NCBI RefSeq assembly: GCF_000585995.1
Contig: NZ_CP007410.1
Coordinates: forward strand, 3,623,430 to 3,687,429
Length of the DNA stretch: 64,000 bases
Direction: 5' to 3'
From: Pseudomonas brassicacearum
GTDB lineage: Bacteria > Pseudomonadota > Gammaproteobacteria > Pseudomonadales > Pseudomonadaceae
Shown here: in pieces, positions 30,412 to 39,872 of the stretch
Layout: every line of letters starts with the position of its first letter
How positions within the stretch are numbered: position 1 is the first letter of the stretch
Translations under genes and position numbers: made by a program
Notes under the pieces: model-generated
The model's database searches: none
What the model was told of the DNA's origin: nothing
The model's input: the letters and a program-made list of their open reading frames with translations, nothing else

Positions 30412-32109
30412 TCAGGCCCGCTTGTCGCGGATAGCGCAGTTGATATCGGAAACGATTTGCCCATCGGCCAACTTGATGATCCGATCGGCCAGTTGGAAGT
30501 ACTGGTCGTCATGGGTAATGATCAGCACGGTCTTGCCGCGACGCTTGAGGTCAGGCAGCAACTCTTCGTAGAAAAACTTCTTGAACGGCGGGTCCTGGTC
30601 GGCGGCCCATTCATCCAGTACATAGACCGAGCGGTCTTCCATGTAGGCGCACACCAGTGCCAGGCGCTTTTGCTGGCCATAGGACAAGGCCTTCATGGTT
30701 GAATAACCCAGCCCTTCTATCTTGATTTTGTCGGCCAGCCCCAGGGTTTCCAGGTACTTGCGCGCAAGCGTAGGGTTGCCGTCCTCTTCATCGGGGCCGA
30801 TGAGGCGGTTGAACAGATGAAAGTCGGAAAACACGGCGGAAAACAGATCGCGATAGTCACTGCGACTTTCATCCGTAATGGGTTTGCCATCGAGCAGCAC
30901 CTCGCCACTCTGCGGAATGTAGAGTCCGCAGATAAGCTTGGCCAAGGTACTTTTGCCGCAACCGTTGCCACCGACGATGTAGATCAGTTCACCGGTCTGT
31001 ACCTCCAGGTCGATGGGGCCCAGGGCGAACCCGGTTTCTGCGTTCAGCTCCTGGTAATGCATCTGGACCGCCTTCAATTCGATGCGTTTCCAGGACTTCT
31101 TGTGCTCCAGCAGATGGACCTTGGGCACCTCGCTCTCGATGGGCTCCGGGTGCGGATCGTTGATCGAGAAACCGAATTCCGAAAGACGCGTACACGCCAC
31201 CCGGCCCGCCGCCAGCAAGGGCATCGCGCCCACCAGCAACGAAAGCGGCCCCATGATGTACAACACGGCCAGGACGCTGGCGGTCATGATTTTCGGGTCC
31301 ACCGCACCGACCAGGGGCGCGGCGAACAACAGGCAACCGATCAACAATGACAGGGTGAATTGCCCAACGTTGTCGGCGGCGGTGTACCACAGGCGCTCGA
31401 CGAAGTTGTAGCGCGCCACACGAGTGGAAGACGCCTCGATGGCCGAGCGACCGAACCAACGGCGCCGCACGCCATTGAGCTTGAGTTCCTTGAGGCCGAA
31501 CACCAGGGCGTGGGTGTATTCATTGAACGCGGTGTATTCATCCCGTACCCGGGAAGTGTTCCTGACGCCACAGGAAAAGAAGAACAGATACAGCCCCACC
31601 CCCAGGATCATCAGTGAAACCGTCAAGGCCAGCACGACCCACGACAGGTAGGCCAGGTAGCCGATGCCAAACAGAAAGACCGTCGTCTCCACCAGGATCG
31701 TGGGCATGATGATCAGTGTCGTATTCAATTGCGGGATGTCGTTGGTCAACATCGTCAGCACATTGGGCGGGCCGCGCCGGTCCACTTCTTCAAGTGGCGT
31801 GGCGAGAATCTTGCGGCACAGCGCAATGCGCAAGCGCGTCATGATCCGCATGCTGGCGTAGGCCGGGAACAGCGCCGCACCGTTGCGCAGGATCAACGCC
31901 GTGGCACTGAGCCCGATGAACCAGTACAGCGCATGCAGGCGCGAGCCGTCATTGTGGATAGCCTCGTTGATCACGCTCACCACCGCGATGGACGCCACCC
32001 CGCTGATGACACCGCAGATCAACGTAAAGAGCGTCAGCCAGGGATGGTTACGCCACAGCAGGCGCATGACCGAGCCTGGCTTGGGCTTCTTCGCTTTCTT
32101 CTCTTTCAT
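30412..32109 (-). CDS. syrD: SyrD-like cyclic lipopeptide ABC exporter
   Basis: 565 residues in the SyrD/PvdE architecture: an N-terminal membrane domain with about six hydrophobic segments (roughly residues 20-305) fused to one ATPase domain. Visible motifs are Walker A GGNGCGKST (380-388), signature LSYGQQKR (475-482), Walker B VYVLDE (495-500) and a switch histidine in ITHDD. It is an inner-membrane half-transporter, expected to work as a dimer and move the lipopeptide to the periplasm. It lies 34 bp downstream of syrP in the same direction and 345 bp upstream of the peptin NRPS start, so it may serve the peptin, the mycin or both. GAGG lies about 10 bases before the ATG. The sequence shows the family clearly; the cargo is inferred from context. 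Confidence 0.92.
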   Translation of the reverse strand: MKEKKAKKPKPGSVMRLLWRNHPWLTLFTLICGVISGVASIAVVSVINEAIHNDGSRLHALYWFIGLSATALILRNGAALFPAYASMRIMTRLRIALCRKILATPLEEVDRRGPPNVLTMLTNDIPQLNTTLIIMPTILVETTVFLFGIGYLAYLSWVVLALTVSLMILGVGLYLFFFSCGVRNTSRVRDEYTAFNEYTHALVFGLKELKLNGVRRRWFGRSAIEASSTRVARYNFVERLWYTAADNVGQFTLSLLIGCLLFAAPLVGAVDPKIMTASVLAVLYIMGPLSLLVGAMPLLAAGRVACTRLSEFGFSINDPHPEPIESEVPKVHLLEHKKSWKRIELKAVQMHYQELNAETGFALGPIDLEVQTGELIYIVGGNGCGKSTLAKLICGLYIPQSGEVLLDGKPITDESRSDYRDLFSAVFSDFHLFNRLIGPDEEDGNPTLARKYLETLGLADKIKIEGLGYSTMKALSYGQQKRLALVCAYMEDRSVYVLDEWAADQDPPFKKFFYEELLPDLKRRGKTVLIITHDDQYFQLADRIIKLADGQIVSDINCAIRDKRA

Positions 32110-32143
32110 GAGTTGCTATCCTCGAATGGACTCGCGAAATGGC

Positions 32144-33205
32144 TCAGGCCGGCTGCCATACGTCATTCCTGTCGGTCATCTCGCCCATGGCGACGACAAT
32201 CAGGCGCGGTTCCTCGTAAGGATCGCGAGCATGGGCAGCCAACATGTTGTCGAGCATCACCACGTCGCCCTTGCGCCAGGCGAACCTGACCGCGCAGGCC
32301 TCATAGGCCTCGCCGAGCAACGCCATGACGGTGTCTTCTATGGGCGTTCCGTCGCCATAACTGACCATGCGCGGCAGACGATCGGCGCCGAACATATCGA
32401 GCAGGTCCTCACGCATTTCCTCGCCAAGACAAAACGGATGGTGCAGCTGGACCTGGTTGAAAAAAGCCCGCTCCCCTGTCGTCGGGTGTCGGATGACCGC
32501 CGGACAAAGGGTGCGTACTTGCAGGGTTTCGCCGTCGAGCCATTCAAAGTCGGTGCCCTGTTCCCGGCAACGCTGTTCGACGGTCGCGCGGTCACTGGTG
32601 CCGAAGAACGATGCCCAGCTCGGCTCGACGCCAGCGGTAAACGTGCGGCTGTACATCAGGCCTTTTTGTTCGAATCGAGCCACTACCTCCGCAGGCAAGC
32701 ACTGCAGCACCTGACGGATGTCCGCCAGCGGCGTCGCGCCGCCGACCCGTGATGGCTGCTCGCAATAAAACCATTGCTTGCGCGGCCAGCTTTCCAGGTG
32801 CGAGCTCTCGTTGTGATACAGGATCATCTCGCGCTCGGGATAAGGCGTGGAGCGGTAGACGTTGCGGCCGCCCTCCTTCTTCGGCAAGTCGCCGTAACTG
32901 CCATGCAGACCGGGCGACAAGGCTTCGGCGAACGCCTCGAAGGCCGGTACCGAGCCGAGGTCGAACCCGCGAAACAGCACCGCGCCGTGGCGACACAACA
33001 AGACCTCGATCGCCTCGCGATGGGTACCGGCCCACAACGAAGGGTCCAGTCCCGGCTCAATAGGTTCGATCACCACCGGCAAACCCAAACCGTCGGCGAG
33101 CAACGACAGCCGTACCGATTCGCCGGCTCCCTGACCGGGCCAGTCCAGTGAATCCGCCATCCCATCAGCGGGCATGACGGGCGAAGCGTCAGTTTGAAGA
33201 CTCAT
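32144..33205 (-). CDS. syrP: SyrP-like Fe(II)/2-oxoglutarate aspartyl beta-hydroxylase
   Basis: 353 residues, the length I recall for SyrP. TauD-family fold with the facial triad H131-N-E133 (in YHNESSH) and H325 (in AAHARDPY), plus R334 positioned to bind 2-oxoglutarate. In syringomycin biosynthesis SyrP hydroxylates carrier-bound Asp at position 8 to 3-hydroxy-Asp, so its job here should belong to the mycin line even though it is transcribed towards the peptin NRPS. I chose the ATG at 33205 because AGGAG lies 7 bases upstream; a GTG six codons earlier has no such site. It is divergent from syrB1 across a 343-bp promoter region. Confidence 0.92.
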   Translation of the reverse strand: MSLQTDASPVMPADGMADSLDWPGQGAGESVRLSLLADGLGLPVVIEPIEPGLDPSLWAGTHREAIEVLLCRHGAVLFRGFDLGSVPAFEAFAEALSPGLHGSYGDLPKKEGGRNVYRSTPYPEREMILYHNESSHLESWPRKQWFYCEQPSRVGGATPLADIRQVLQCLPAEVVARFEQKGLMYSRTFTAGVEPSWASFFGTSDRATVEQRCREQGTDFEWLDGETLQVRTLCPAVIRHPTTGERAFFNQVQLHHPFCLGEEMREDLLDMFGADRLPRMVSYGDGTPIEDTVMALLGEAYEACAVRFAWRKGDVVMLDNMLAAHARDPYEEPRLIVVAMGEMTDRNDVWQPA

Positions 33206-33378
33206 GAATAACTCCTGAACCACAGATCCTCGGATCCACGTCGCAGGGCCGAATCAATACGCCCCACCATCGGGCAAGGATAAAAACACTGATCCGGGGT
33301 GATGTCTGGCACCGCAAACAGGGACAGAGCCCGGCACGCGCCGACGGTGCCAACGCTGCGATCCCCGGCAGGCTCGTT

Positions 33379-33398
33379 TGTCCCCATTTCCCGCGACA
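33379..33398. promoter_or_regulatory. syr-syp box-like dyad in the syrP/syrB1 divergent promoter
   Basis: TGTCCCCATTTCCCGCGACA matches TGTCCCG-N6-CGGGACA at 12 of the 14 defined bases with the exact 6-base spacer. It sits between the divergent starts of syrP (33205) and syrB1 (33549) and could drive either; the distances (174 and 151 bp) do not decide. The remainder of 33206..33548 holds no gene that I can support. Confidence 0.65.
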
Positions 33399-33548
33399 GA
33401 CGCGGACACGAAGTCGGTGCTGAAATGCGGCAGCTGCGAATCGCACAGGTACCTGAAACGATCCCGTGGGCCGCAGTGACGTCTCGAGTGCAACGGTTTG
33501 CGCCACACGCAAACACGCTGTGCATGGCCATTAACAGGAGCGTTAGTC

Positions 33549-35396
33549 ATGCCGATTAAGAACACTGGCGGATCGGTCAAACCCGCGCCAGCCCCCCTCA
33601 CGCCTGGCGTATTGCTGCATGAAATATTCACCGCCCGGGCACGTGAATTCCCCGAGCGAACCGCGGTGTCCGACGCCACGCGCTCGTTGAGCTATGCGCA
33701 ACTCGATGCCACTTCGTCACAGCTGGCGGCCAGACTGCGCCAGGAAGGCGTCAAGGACGGCATGCTGGTGGGGATGTGCCTGCCACGCGGCGTCGACCTG
33801 GTCATCAGCCTGCTGGGCATCCTCAAGGCGGGCGGCGCGTACGTCCCGGTCGACCCGCAGTACCCTGGCAAACGTGTCGAACATATCGTGCGCGACAGCG
33901 GCCTGAGCCTGATGATCGGGGAACTCGCCGACCTGCCGCAGAGCGCCTCCGTGCGTGTCTTGTCCCTGGTCGAGCTGCTGGCCGGCCCGGCATTGGAACC
34001 CCTCCCCGACAACGACCGCCGCAATCCCGACGAGGCCGTGGCGTATGTCATCTACACCTCCGGCTCCACCGGTGAACCCAAGGGTGTGCTGGTGGCCCAC
34101 GGCAACGTCAGCCGTTTGCTGGAAAGCACCCAGCGCTCGTTCGCCTTCACCGAGCACGACGTCTGGTCGATGTTCCACTCCATCGGTTTCGATTTTTCGG
34201 TCTGGGAAATCTGGGGCGCCCTCGCCCACGGTGCCCACGTGGCCGTGGTGCCTTACGCGGTCTCGCGCTCGCCAGGCGACACGCATAGATGGCTGGCTGA
34301 CCAGGGCGTGACCGTCCTGAGCCAGACGCCTTCGGCTTTCCGTGGCCTCGATGACGCCGACCGTTCTGCCCATGCACCGCTGGCGCTGCGCTATGTGGTG
34401 TTCGGCGGCGAGGCGCTGCCAGCCACCGTGCTGCGTCCGTGGGTCGCGCGACATGGCGATCAGAAGCCTGCATTGGTCAACATGTACGGCATCACCGAAG
34501 CCACCGTCCACACCACTTTCAAACGTGTACTCGGCCAGGACCTGGAAAGCACCGCCATGGTGTCCATCGGCGCACCACTGGATGGCTGGCGTCTGCACCT
34601 GCTCGATGCCGATCAGCAACCGGTGCCCCAAGGCAACGTCGGGGAGCTGTACATCGAAGGCGCCGGTGTAGCGCTGGGCTACCTGAATCGTCCAGCCCTG
34701 AGCGCCGAGCGCTTCGTCCAGCTGCCGGGCACCTCAAGCCGTGCCTATCGCACCGGCGACCTGGTGGTCTTGGGGGATGACGGCGAGTACCGCTACGCCG
34801 GTCGTTGCGATGAACAATTGAAGGTCCGCGGTTTCCGGATCGAGCCAGGAGAAGTCGAGGCGTGCCTGCAGACCAGCCCGGCGGTCGCCGCGGCCCATGT
34901 CGTCGGTCACGATTACGGCGATGGCGACTGGCGCCTGGTCAGCTATGTAGTACCGACCCGGGGCGTGGAAGCCTGGAGCGAACAGACCCGCGGCGAAGTT
35001 GCCGCGTTGGTGGCGGCTAATCTGCCGGATTACATGCGTCCTTCGGCCTACATTGCGCTGGCAGAATTGCCGGTCACAGCCCACGGCAAGATCGACAAGA
35101 ACCGCCTGCCTTCGCCTGACTCGGTCCCTTCGACCGTACAGCACCTGCGCGAAGCGGGCCTCACCGAGCAAGAGCAGTTCGTGCTCAAAGTATGGTCGGA
35201 CGATATCGGCCTGAAGAACATCGGCGTGAACGATGACTTCTTCGATTTCGGCGGTACCTCCCTGGCCCTGATCCGCTCGTTGAGTACCCTCAAGGCCCAT
35301 TACCGGATCAACCTGGACCCTGGCGCACTGGCAGACGGCGCGACCGCCAAAGTGTTGGCCGACTGCATCCAGCGTTCCCTTGTCCAAGCCCAATGA
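33549..35396 (+). CDS. syrB1: SyrB1-like stand-alone threonine A-T didomain
   Basis: 615 residues: an adenylation domain (A3 motif [11 protein letters not shown] near residue 170; A4 FDFSVWEIW) and a C-terminal carrier domain with FFDFGGTSL, the phosphopantetheine serine lying near residue 568. The code DFWSVGMVH indicates L-Thr. In syringomycin biosynthesis SyrB1 loads Thr on its own carrier, SyrB2 chlorinates it and SyrC moves it to the NRPS. The ATG at 33549 has AGGAG 8 bases upstream. An in-frame ATG further up (33498) would add 17 residues without a ribosome site. The stop lies 17 bases before the syrB2 start, so the two are co-translated. It is the first gene of the plus-strand operon. 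Confidence 0.94.
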   Translation: MPIKNTGGSVKPAPAPLTPGVLLHEIFTARAREFPERTAVSDATRSLSYAQLDATSSQLAARLRQEGVKDGMLVGMCLPRGVDLVISLLGILKAGGAYVPVDPQYPGKRVEHIVRDSGLSLMIGELADLPQSASVRVLSLVELLAGPALEPLPDNDRRNPDEAVAYVIYTSGSTGEPKGVLVAHGNVSRLLESTQRSFAFTEHDVWSMFHSIGFDFSVWEIWGALAHGAHVAVVPYAVSRSPGDTHRWLADQGVTVLSQTPSAFRGLDDADRSAHAPLALRYVVFGGEALPATVLRPWVARHGDQKPALVNMYGITEATVHTTFKRVLGQDLESTAMVSIGAPLDGWRLHLLDADQQPVPQGNVGELYIEGAGVALGYLNRPALSAERFVQLPGTSSRAYRTGDLVVLGDDGEYRYAGRCDEQLKVRGFRIEPGEVEACLQTSPAVAAAHVVGHDYGDGDWRLVSYVVPTRGVEAWSEQTRGEVAALVAANLPDYMRPSAYIALAELPVTAHGKIDKNRLPSPDSVPSTVQHLREAGLTEQEQFVLKVWSDDIGLKNIGVNDDFFDFGGTSLALIRSLSTLKAHYRINLDPGALADGATAKVLADCIQRSLVQAQ

Positions 35397-35413
35397 CCGA
35401 AAAGGAAAAGCTC

Positions 35414-36349
35414 ATGAGCAAAAAATTCGCCTTGACCCCGGAAGAACGTGCGTCCTTTGAAAAGAACGGCTTCATCGGACCCTTCGACGCCTATACGCCA
35501 GAAGAAATGAAAGAGACCTGGAGGCGTACCCGTCTACGCCTGCTCGACCGCAGTGCCGCAGCCTACCAGGATCTGGATGCGATCTCCGGCGGCACCAACA
35601 TCGCCAACTACGATCGCCACCTGGACGATGAATTCCTCGCCAACCACATCTGCCGTGCGCAAATCTGCGACCGCGTCGAGAGCATTCTCGGCCCGGATGT
35701 CCTGTGCTGGCGTACCGAGTTTTTCCCTAAATACCCGGGCGACGAAGGCACCGACTGGCACCAGGCCGACACCTTCGCCAACGCCTCGGGCAAGCCGCAG
35801 ATCCTCTGGCCGGAAAACGAAGACTTCGGCGGCACCATCACCGTCTGGACCGCCTTCACCGACGCCAACATCGCCAACGGTTGCCTGCAATTCATTCCCG
35901 GCACCCAGAACAGCATGAACTACGACGAAACCAAGCGCATGGCCTACGATCCCGATGCCAACAACAGCTCGGTGGTCAAGGATGGGGTGCGGCGCGGTTT
36001 CTTCGGCTATGACTATCGCCAGCTGCAGATCGACGAGAACTGGAAGCCCGACGAAGCCTCCGCCGTGCCGATGCAGATGAAGGCCGGTCAGTTCATCATT
36101 TTCTGGTCGACCCTGATGCACGCCTCCTACCCCCACAGCGGTGAGTCCCAGGACATGCGCATGGGCTTCGCCTCGCGCTATGTGCCGTCGTTCGTGAAGA
36201 TCTATCCAGACTCCGACCACATCGAGGAGTACGGCGGTCGCATCAGCCTGGAAAAATACGGCGCGGTCCAGGTAATCGGGGACAACACCCCGGAATACAA
36301 CCGCCTTGTCACCCACACCACCCGAGGCAAGAAGTTCGAAGCGGTCTGA
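35414..36349 (+). CDS. syrB2: SyrB2-like non-heme iron threonine halogenase
   Basis: 311 residues, near-identical in appearance to SyrB2 of P. syringae (310 residues). The diagnostic HxA motif is present: H116-Q117-A118 in TDWHQADTF, where Ala replaces the usual Asp/Glu and opens a site for chloride on Fe(II). The second iron ligand is His in [10 protein letters not shown] (H236, one residue later than in SyrB2 because of an extra Ser in the DANNSS stretch). It acts with 2-oxoglutarate and O2 on L-Thr tethered to SyrB1 to give 4-Cl-Thr. I start at 35414 (AAAGGAAAAGCTC before ATG), which gives the SyrB2 N-terminus MSKKFAL; an earlier ATG overlapping the syrB1 stop adds seven residues. Confidence 0.96.
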   Translation: MSKKFALTPEERASFEKNGFIGPFDAYTPEEMKETWRRTRLRLLDRSAAAYQDLDAISGGTNIANYDRHLDDEFLANHICRAQICDRVESILGPDVLCWRTEFFPKYPGDEGTDWHQADTFANASGKPQILWPENEDFGGTITVWTAFTDANIANGCLQFIPGTQNSMNYDETKRMAYDPDANNSSVVKDGVRRGFFGYDYRQLQIDENWKPDEASAVPMQMKAGQFIIFWSTLMHASYPHSGESQDMRMGFASRYVPSFVKIYPDSDHIEEYGGRISLEKYGAVQVIGDNTPEYNRLVTHTTRGKKFEAV

Positions 36350-36411
36350 TATTTTTCAGTGCCCTATGACAGTTGGCATGCGCAACGTGCCTGACAGGAG
36401 TCCCCCAATCC

Positions 36412-37623
36412 ATGACTATTTCCACCGACGCAGCCACGCGCCTGTGTGAGACCGTGAGGATGCTTAGGCACCTTGCCATCCATCTGCCCGACCCGATCTG
36501 CCTGAGCTTTCTCGCCCAGGGGAATGACCTGTCACCCGACCAGGCTTCCCCCAGCGTCAGAGCCACGGAACGGGCGGTCAGTACCGCCTTCGCGCGGATC
36601 GGCGTCAAGGCCGTGCAGTACTTGCACGACGGTGAGACACAACTGTCGTCCTTCGAGATGTTTATCAGCAAGAAAATCTGCCAGGCGCTCGAGTTCTCCT
36701 ACGAGCACTTCGACGACGTCGACAGTGCCAAGGAGTTCGGGCGCCTGGTCAGACACTTCGATTTCAGCGGTGCGGTGCCCGAGGTTGAGACACTGCACCT
36801 GATCACCCGCGACAACGTGGCGCTGTCAGTCCATGCCAGCACCGACCGACAACGCCCGGCCATCGTCCTGGCCCTGCCCTGCGGCATGCCGTTCGACCTG
36901 TGCCGCGACTGGTTCAACGCGCTGAGCGAGCGGTTCTTCGTGGTCACCTGGGAAACCCGCGGGCTGTTCGGTTCCTGCACTTCGTTCGACCAGTTGTCAG
37001 TGGATACCGACGCGCAGGTTGGCGACCTGATCAATGTGATGAACCACTACGAGCTGGAGAGCGCGCACCTGATGGGCATCTGCGGCGGCGCGGTGATTGC
37101 CCTCAGTGCTGCAGCCACCCACACCGACCGGGTCAACTCCCTGAGCCTGTGGCACGGGGATTACAACCTGGGCGACGACAGCCTGCGCACGCCTCATCAA
37201 CAGAATTTCGAATGGCTGATGGAATCGGCCGCCGTGGACCGCAACGAGGCCAGTGACCTGCAGGCGCTGTTCCTGGACCAGGCGACGCTGGCGACGATTC
37301 CGGACTCCATCGCCCATGCGGCGCTCTATCCTTACGTCAATGAGGAGCTGTTCTACCGCTATGCGCGACTCAACGATGCGTTGAACAAGACTGAGTTGAA
37401 GTGGCGGTTGGAGCAGATTACGGTGCCTACGTTGGTCGTCGCTGGCGATGCCGATGCAACGACCCATATCGGCGGCTCGCAGCACATTGCCGATTCCATC
37501 AGCGATGCTCTGCTGCATGTGGAGCACAATGGCAGCCACCTGGCGTTTTTTGAATCGACCCAGCTTTCGAAGCAGACGGCCTTTCGTTTTCTGGAATCGA
37601 CGCTTGAATCTACGTTGGTCTGA
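36412..37623 (+). CDS. syrC: SyrC-like chlorothreonyl aminoacyltransferase (alpha/beta-hydrolase fold)
   Basis: 403 residues. The C-terminal half is an alpha/beta-hydrolase with nucleophile elbow GICGG: Cys224 takes the place of serine. That number equals the catalytic Cys of SyrC, which supports the ATG at 36412 (AGGAG about 11 bases upstream). Candidate Asp and His of the triad are in AGDADATTH (D346/D348) and EHNGSHLAFF (H376). The family shuttles (4-Cl-)Thr from the SyrB1 carrier to the last carrier domain of the NRPS. The first ~120 residues are not part of the hydrolase core. It is the last gene of the syrB1-B2-C operon, 62 bp after syrB2. The repeat island begins 16 bases past its stop. 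Confidence 0.93.
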   Translation: MTISTDAATRLCETVRMLRHLAIHLPDPICLSFLAQGNDLSPDQASPSVRATERAVSTAFARIGVKAVQYLHDGETQLSSFEMFISKKICQALEFSYEHFDDVDSAKEFGRLVRHFDFSGAVPEVETLHLITRDNVALSVHASTDRQRPAIVLALPCGMPFDLCRDWFNALSERFFVVTWETRGLFGSCTSFDQLSVDTDAQVGDLINVMNHYELESAHLMGICGGAVIALSAAATHTDRVNSLSLWHGDYNLGDDSLRTPHQQNFEWLMESAAVDRNEASDLQALFLDQATLATIPDSIAHAALYPYVNEELFYRYARLNDALNKTELKWRLEQITVPTLVVAGDADATTHIGGSQHIADSISDALLHVEHNGSHLAFFESTQLSKQTAFRFLESTLESTLV

Positions 37624-37711
37624 TATTGGCGTCTGATTGTGTGTATATCCGTTTTTTCTGTAACGGCGACTTAGGGTTCCGCCCTTACGGCGGGTCACTT
37701 TCGAAAAAGCG

Positions 37712-38970
37712 TGTACGGACCGGACACATGGTTGACACCTGTGCGGAGACATAGTGGACACATTATGCGCCGTAGTCAGGGTTATTCACGTCGAAGGTCC
37801 GTAAAAAGTGATGGCAGAAATAGACGTCAAACAAGCCATCGCTTTCAGCGTTAGGGCGTATTGCGATGTGCTGTCCTACCAGTCCTTTGGCGATGCTGAA
37901 GTAGCGTTTCTGGAAGCGAAATCGACTGTGATACACCTTGGCCAACACATCATCCGGACCATATTCAAACTCTGACAGTTGCTGCGGATACGCCCAGGGG
38001 CTGCTCCGATAGCGGTCCATAGGCACCTTGTAGCCCAGCGCCTGATGGGGGCGCTGCAGGTTATAAACCTCACGCCATCGATCAAAAGCCGATTGAGCGT
38101 CCATTAGCGTGGAAAAATGACGCCCATCCAGCACCTCTGCTTTGAGTGAGCGGTGGAAACGTTCGATCTTTCCATTGGTTTGAGGATGGCGAGGACGGCT
38201 GAAACTGATCCGGATCCCCAGGCGAATCAGCCAGATACTCAGCTCTGTCACTTCACCCGGATTGCGTGGCGAGCCCCAAGGTGGGCCGTTATCGACGTTG
38301 ATACGCGCCGGCAAGCCATAGCGTTGAAAAACCTCGATCATCCTCTCCTTCACCGTGGCTCCCCGTTCGTTGTCACAAGCCTCAATGGCTAGGCTGAACC
38401 GAGAGTGATCGTCCAGCAGGGTCAGGGGATGGCATCGACCTTGTTGCAGCGCAAAATGCCCTTTGAAATCCATCTGCCAAAGATCATTAGGCGCGTCGTG
38501 TTCAAATCTCAGCGTTGCCGATTGCTCTCTCTGAGAAGGCTGGATCAGGCCGTGCCGGTGCAAGACATTGGTGACGGTGCTGGGGGCGATACGCTTTTCC
38601 AACAGGCTGCTAATCGTGCGTCCGCCCCATGCCGGATGGGCCTGCCTAAGGGCGACGACTTGTGCCTCCATGGCGGCCTGGGTCAGTTTGGGGCTGGTCG
38701 CGGGTCTGCGGGACTTCTCTTGCAGACCCTGCTGACCATGCGCCTTGTAGCGATCTAGCCACTTGTAGGCTGTTTGCGGGCTGATGCCGAATCGTCGACA
38801 CAGCTCACGTTTATTGCTGCCGGGTTGCCGTGCTAAGGCAACGAACTCTTCTTTCAGGCTCATGGCGTCTCTCGTGGTCCAGGGCATGATGGCTTTCCGG
38901 CGAAATTGGCTCGCTGGAAAGTGTCCACCATGTCCCCGCACACCCGTCAACCATGTGTCCGGTCCGTACA
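37712..38970 (-). mobile_element. IS481-family insertion sequence, intact
   Basis: A 1,259-bp element. Its ends are inverted repeats of about 50 bp (37712-37761 and 38921-38970) that match at 45 of 50 bases, the outer 25 perfectly, and begin TGTACGGACCGGACACATGG. It is flanked by an 8-bp direct repeat AAAAAGCG (37704-37711 and 38971-38978), the target-site duplication. It carries one transposase gene. It sits between syrC and the accessory operon and interrupts only the non-coding inverted repeat. Confidence 0.93.
37763..38887 (-). CDS. IS481-family DDE transposase
   Basis: 374 residues from the ATG at 38887. The N-terminal helix-turn-helix (about residues 25-55, KRELCRRFGISPQTAYKWL) is followed by an rve-type integrase core. 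Candidate catalytic residues are D140 (WQMDFKGHF), D199 (NVDNGPPWG) and E242 (in HPQTNGKIERFH). The frame stays open upstream to 39133, but that extension crosses the IS right end and the flanking repeat, so it is rejected. The stop lies just inside the left inverted repeat. The gene appears intact. Confidence 0.93.
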   Translation of the reverse strand: MPWTTRDAMSLKEEFVALARQPGSNKRELCRRFGISPQTAYKWLDRYKAHGQQGLQEKSRRPATSPKLTQAAMEAQVVALRQAHPAWGGRTISSLLEKRIAPSTVTNVLHRHGLIQPSQREQSATLRFEHDAPNDLWQMDFKGHFALQQGRCHPLTLLDDHSRFSLAIEACDNERGATVKERMIEVFQRYGLPARINVDNGPPWGSPRNPGEVTELSIWLIRLGIRISFSRPRHPQTNGKIERFHRSLKAEVLDGRHFSTLMDAQSAFDRWREVYNLQRPHQALGYKVPMDRYRSSPWAYPQQLSEFEYGPDDVLAKVYHSRFRFQKRYFSIAKGLVGQHIAIRPNAESDGLFDVYFCHHFLRTFDVNNPDYGA

Positions 38971-39235
38971 AAAAAGCGCGAAAGTAACCAAAGCGCTTTT
39001 GCCCCACCACTCGGTGCCTCGCTAGGGCTCGGCATGCCCGAACGTAGGCATTGCTCCGTGGGCCCGCCGCGAAGGGCCATCCATGGCCCAGCGCGGCTAC
39101 CTCGGCATCCATGCCGAGGTGCCCACTGCACAATGCCTACGTTCGGCCATCGTGGTTAATGGGGCGCCGAGATCAACGTCCACCGCTAGGCGGCCTGAGA
39201 GCCGACCTGGTTTGGGGTGGGACCGCGTTCCTCCT

Positions 39236-39259
39236 GTGGGAGCGGGCTTGCTCGCGAAG
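39236..39259 (+). repeat. Pseudomonas REP sequence
   Basis: GTGGGAGCGGGCTTGCTCGC and the next four bases form the imperfect palindrome typical of REP elements of the P. fluorescens group. It lies between the left inverted-repeat arm and the tandem array and is inverted relative to the REP cores within the array. Confidence 0.75.
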
Positions 39260-39368
39260 AGGCCGGGGCATTCAACATCTTCATCGACTGTGCCATCCTC
39301 TTCGAGCAGGCCCACACAATTGGATCAAGCTACGGCTGCAGATACAGGCCGCCTGTGAGCCCGCCATC

Positions 39369-39872
39369 GCGAGCAAGCTCGCTCCCACAATTGGATTGGG
39401 GTACAGCCGGGAGAGACAGGCCGGCTGTAAGGCCGCCTTCGCGAGCAAGCCCGCTCCCACAATTGGATCGGAGTACAGCCGGGAGAGACAGGCCGGCTGT
39501 AAGGACGCCTTCGCGGGCAAGCTCGCTCCCACAATTGGATTGGGGTACAGCCGCAAGAAACAGGCCGGCTGCAAGGCCGCCTTCGCGAGCAAGCTCGCTC
39601 CCACAATTGGATTGGGGTACAGCCGGGAGAGACAGGTCGGCTGTCAGACCGCCTTCGCGGGCAAGCCCGCTCCCACAATTGGATCGGAGTACAGCCGGGA
39701 GAGACAGGCCGGCTGTAAGGCCGCCTTCGCGGGCAAGCTCGCTCCCACAATTGGATCGGAGTACAGCCGGGAGAGACAGGCCGGCTGTAAGGCCGCCTTC
39801 GCGGGCAAGCTCGCTCCCACAATTGGATCGGAGTACGACCGAGAGAGCCAGGCCGGCTCTCAGGCCGCCTCG
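39369..39872. repeat. Tandem array: seven 72-bp units, each with a REP core
   Basis: Seven units start at 39369, 39441, 39513, 39585, 39657, 39729 and 39801, with an exact 72-bp period. Each begins GCG(A/G)GCAAGC(T/C)CGCTCCCAC, the reverse complement of a REP core, continues ACAATTGGAT, and ends with a CAGGCCGGCTGT-type stretch. A degenerate copy precedes the first unit. The last unit diverges as it merges into the right inverted-repeat arm. Because 72 is a multiple of three, long spurious reading frames run through it on both strands; none is a credible gene. There are no spacers, so it is not a CRISPR array. Confidence 0.92.

Larger units (their letters stand above)
37639..39205. repeat. 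Left arm of a ~300-bp inverted repeat (split by the IS element)
   Basis: Positions 37639-37711 plus 38979-39205 form one arm that reads as the reverse complement of 39855-40150 with few differences. Shared landmarks are GTGTATATCCG at the outer edge, a GGTTCCGCCCTTACGGCGG hairpin, GGCATGCCCGAACG, GGGCCATCCATGGCCC, and GTGGTTAATGGGGCGCCGAG near the inner edge. Removing the IS element and one copy of its target duplication gives about 300 bases, against 296 in the right arm. No gene is supported in it. Confidence 0.85.

Noticed and set aside
33303..33326. Second dyad TGTC...GGGACA near the syrP promoter
   Set aside because: Half-sites are separated by 10 bases instead of 6, so it does not fit the syr-syp box spacing; kept only as a possible weak site.
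37679..37693. CCGCC-loop-GGCGG hairpin after syrC as a terminator
   Set aside because: It is part of the inverted-repeat arm, recurs in the other arm, and is not followed by a T run.
38888..39133. N-terminal extension of the transposase
   Set aside because: It crosses the IS right inverted repeat and the target duplication into flanking repeat DNA; family proteins start near the ATG at 38887.
39369..39872. Possible CRISPR array
   Set aside because: Units are contiguous 72-bp repeats with no unique spacers and no cas genes; each holds a REP core.
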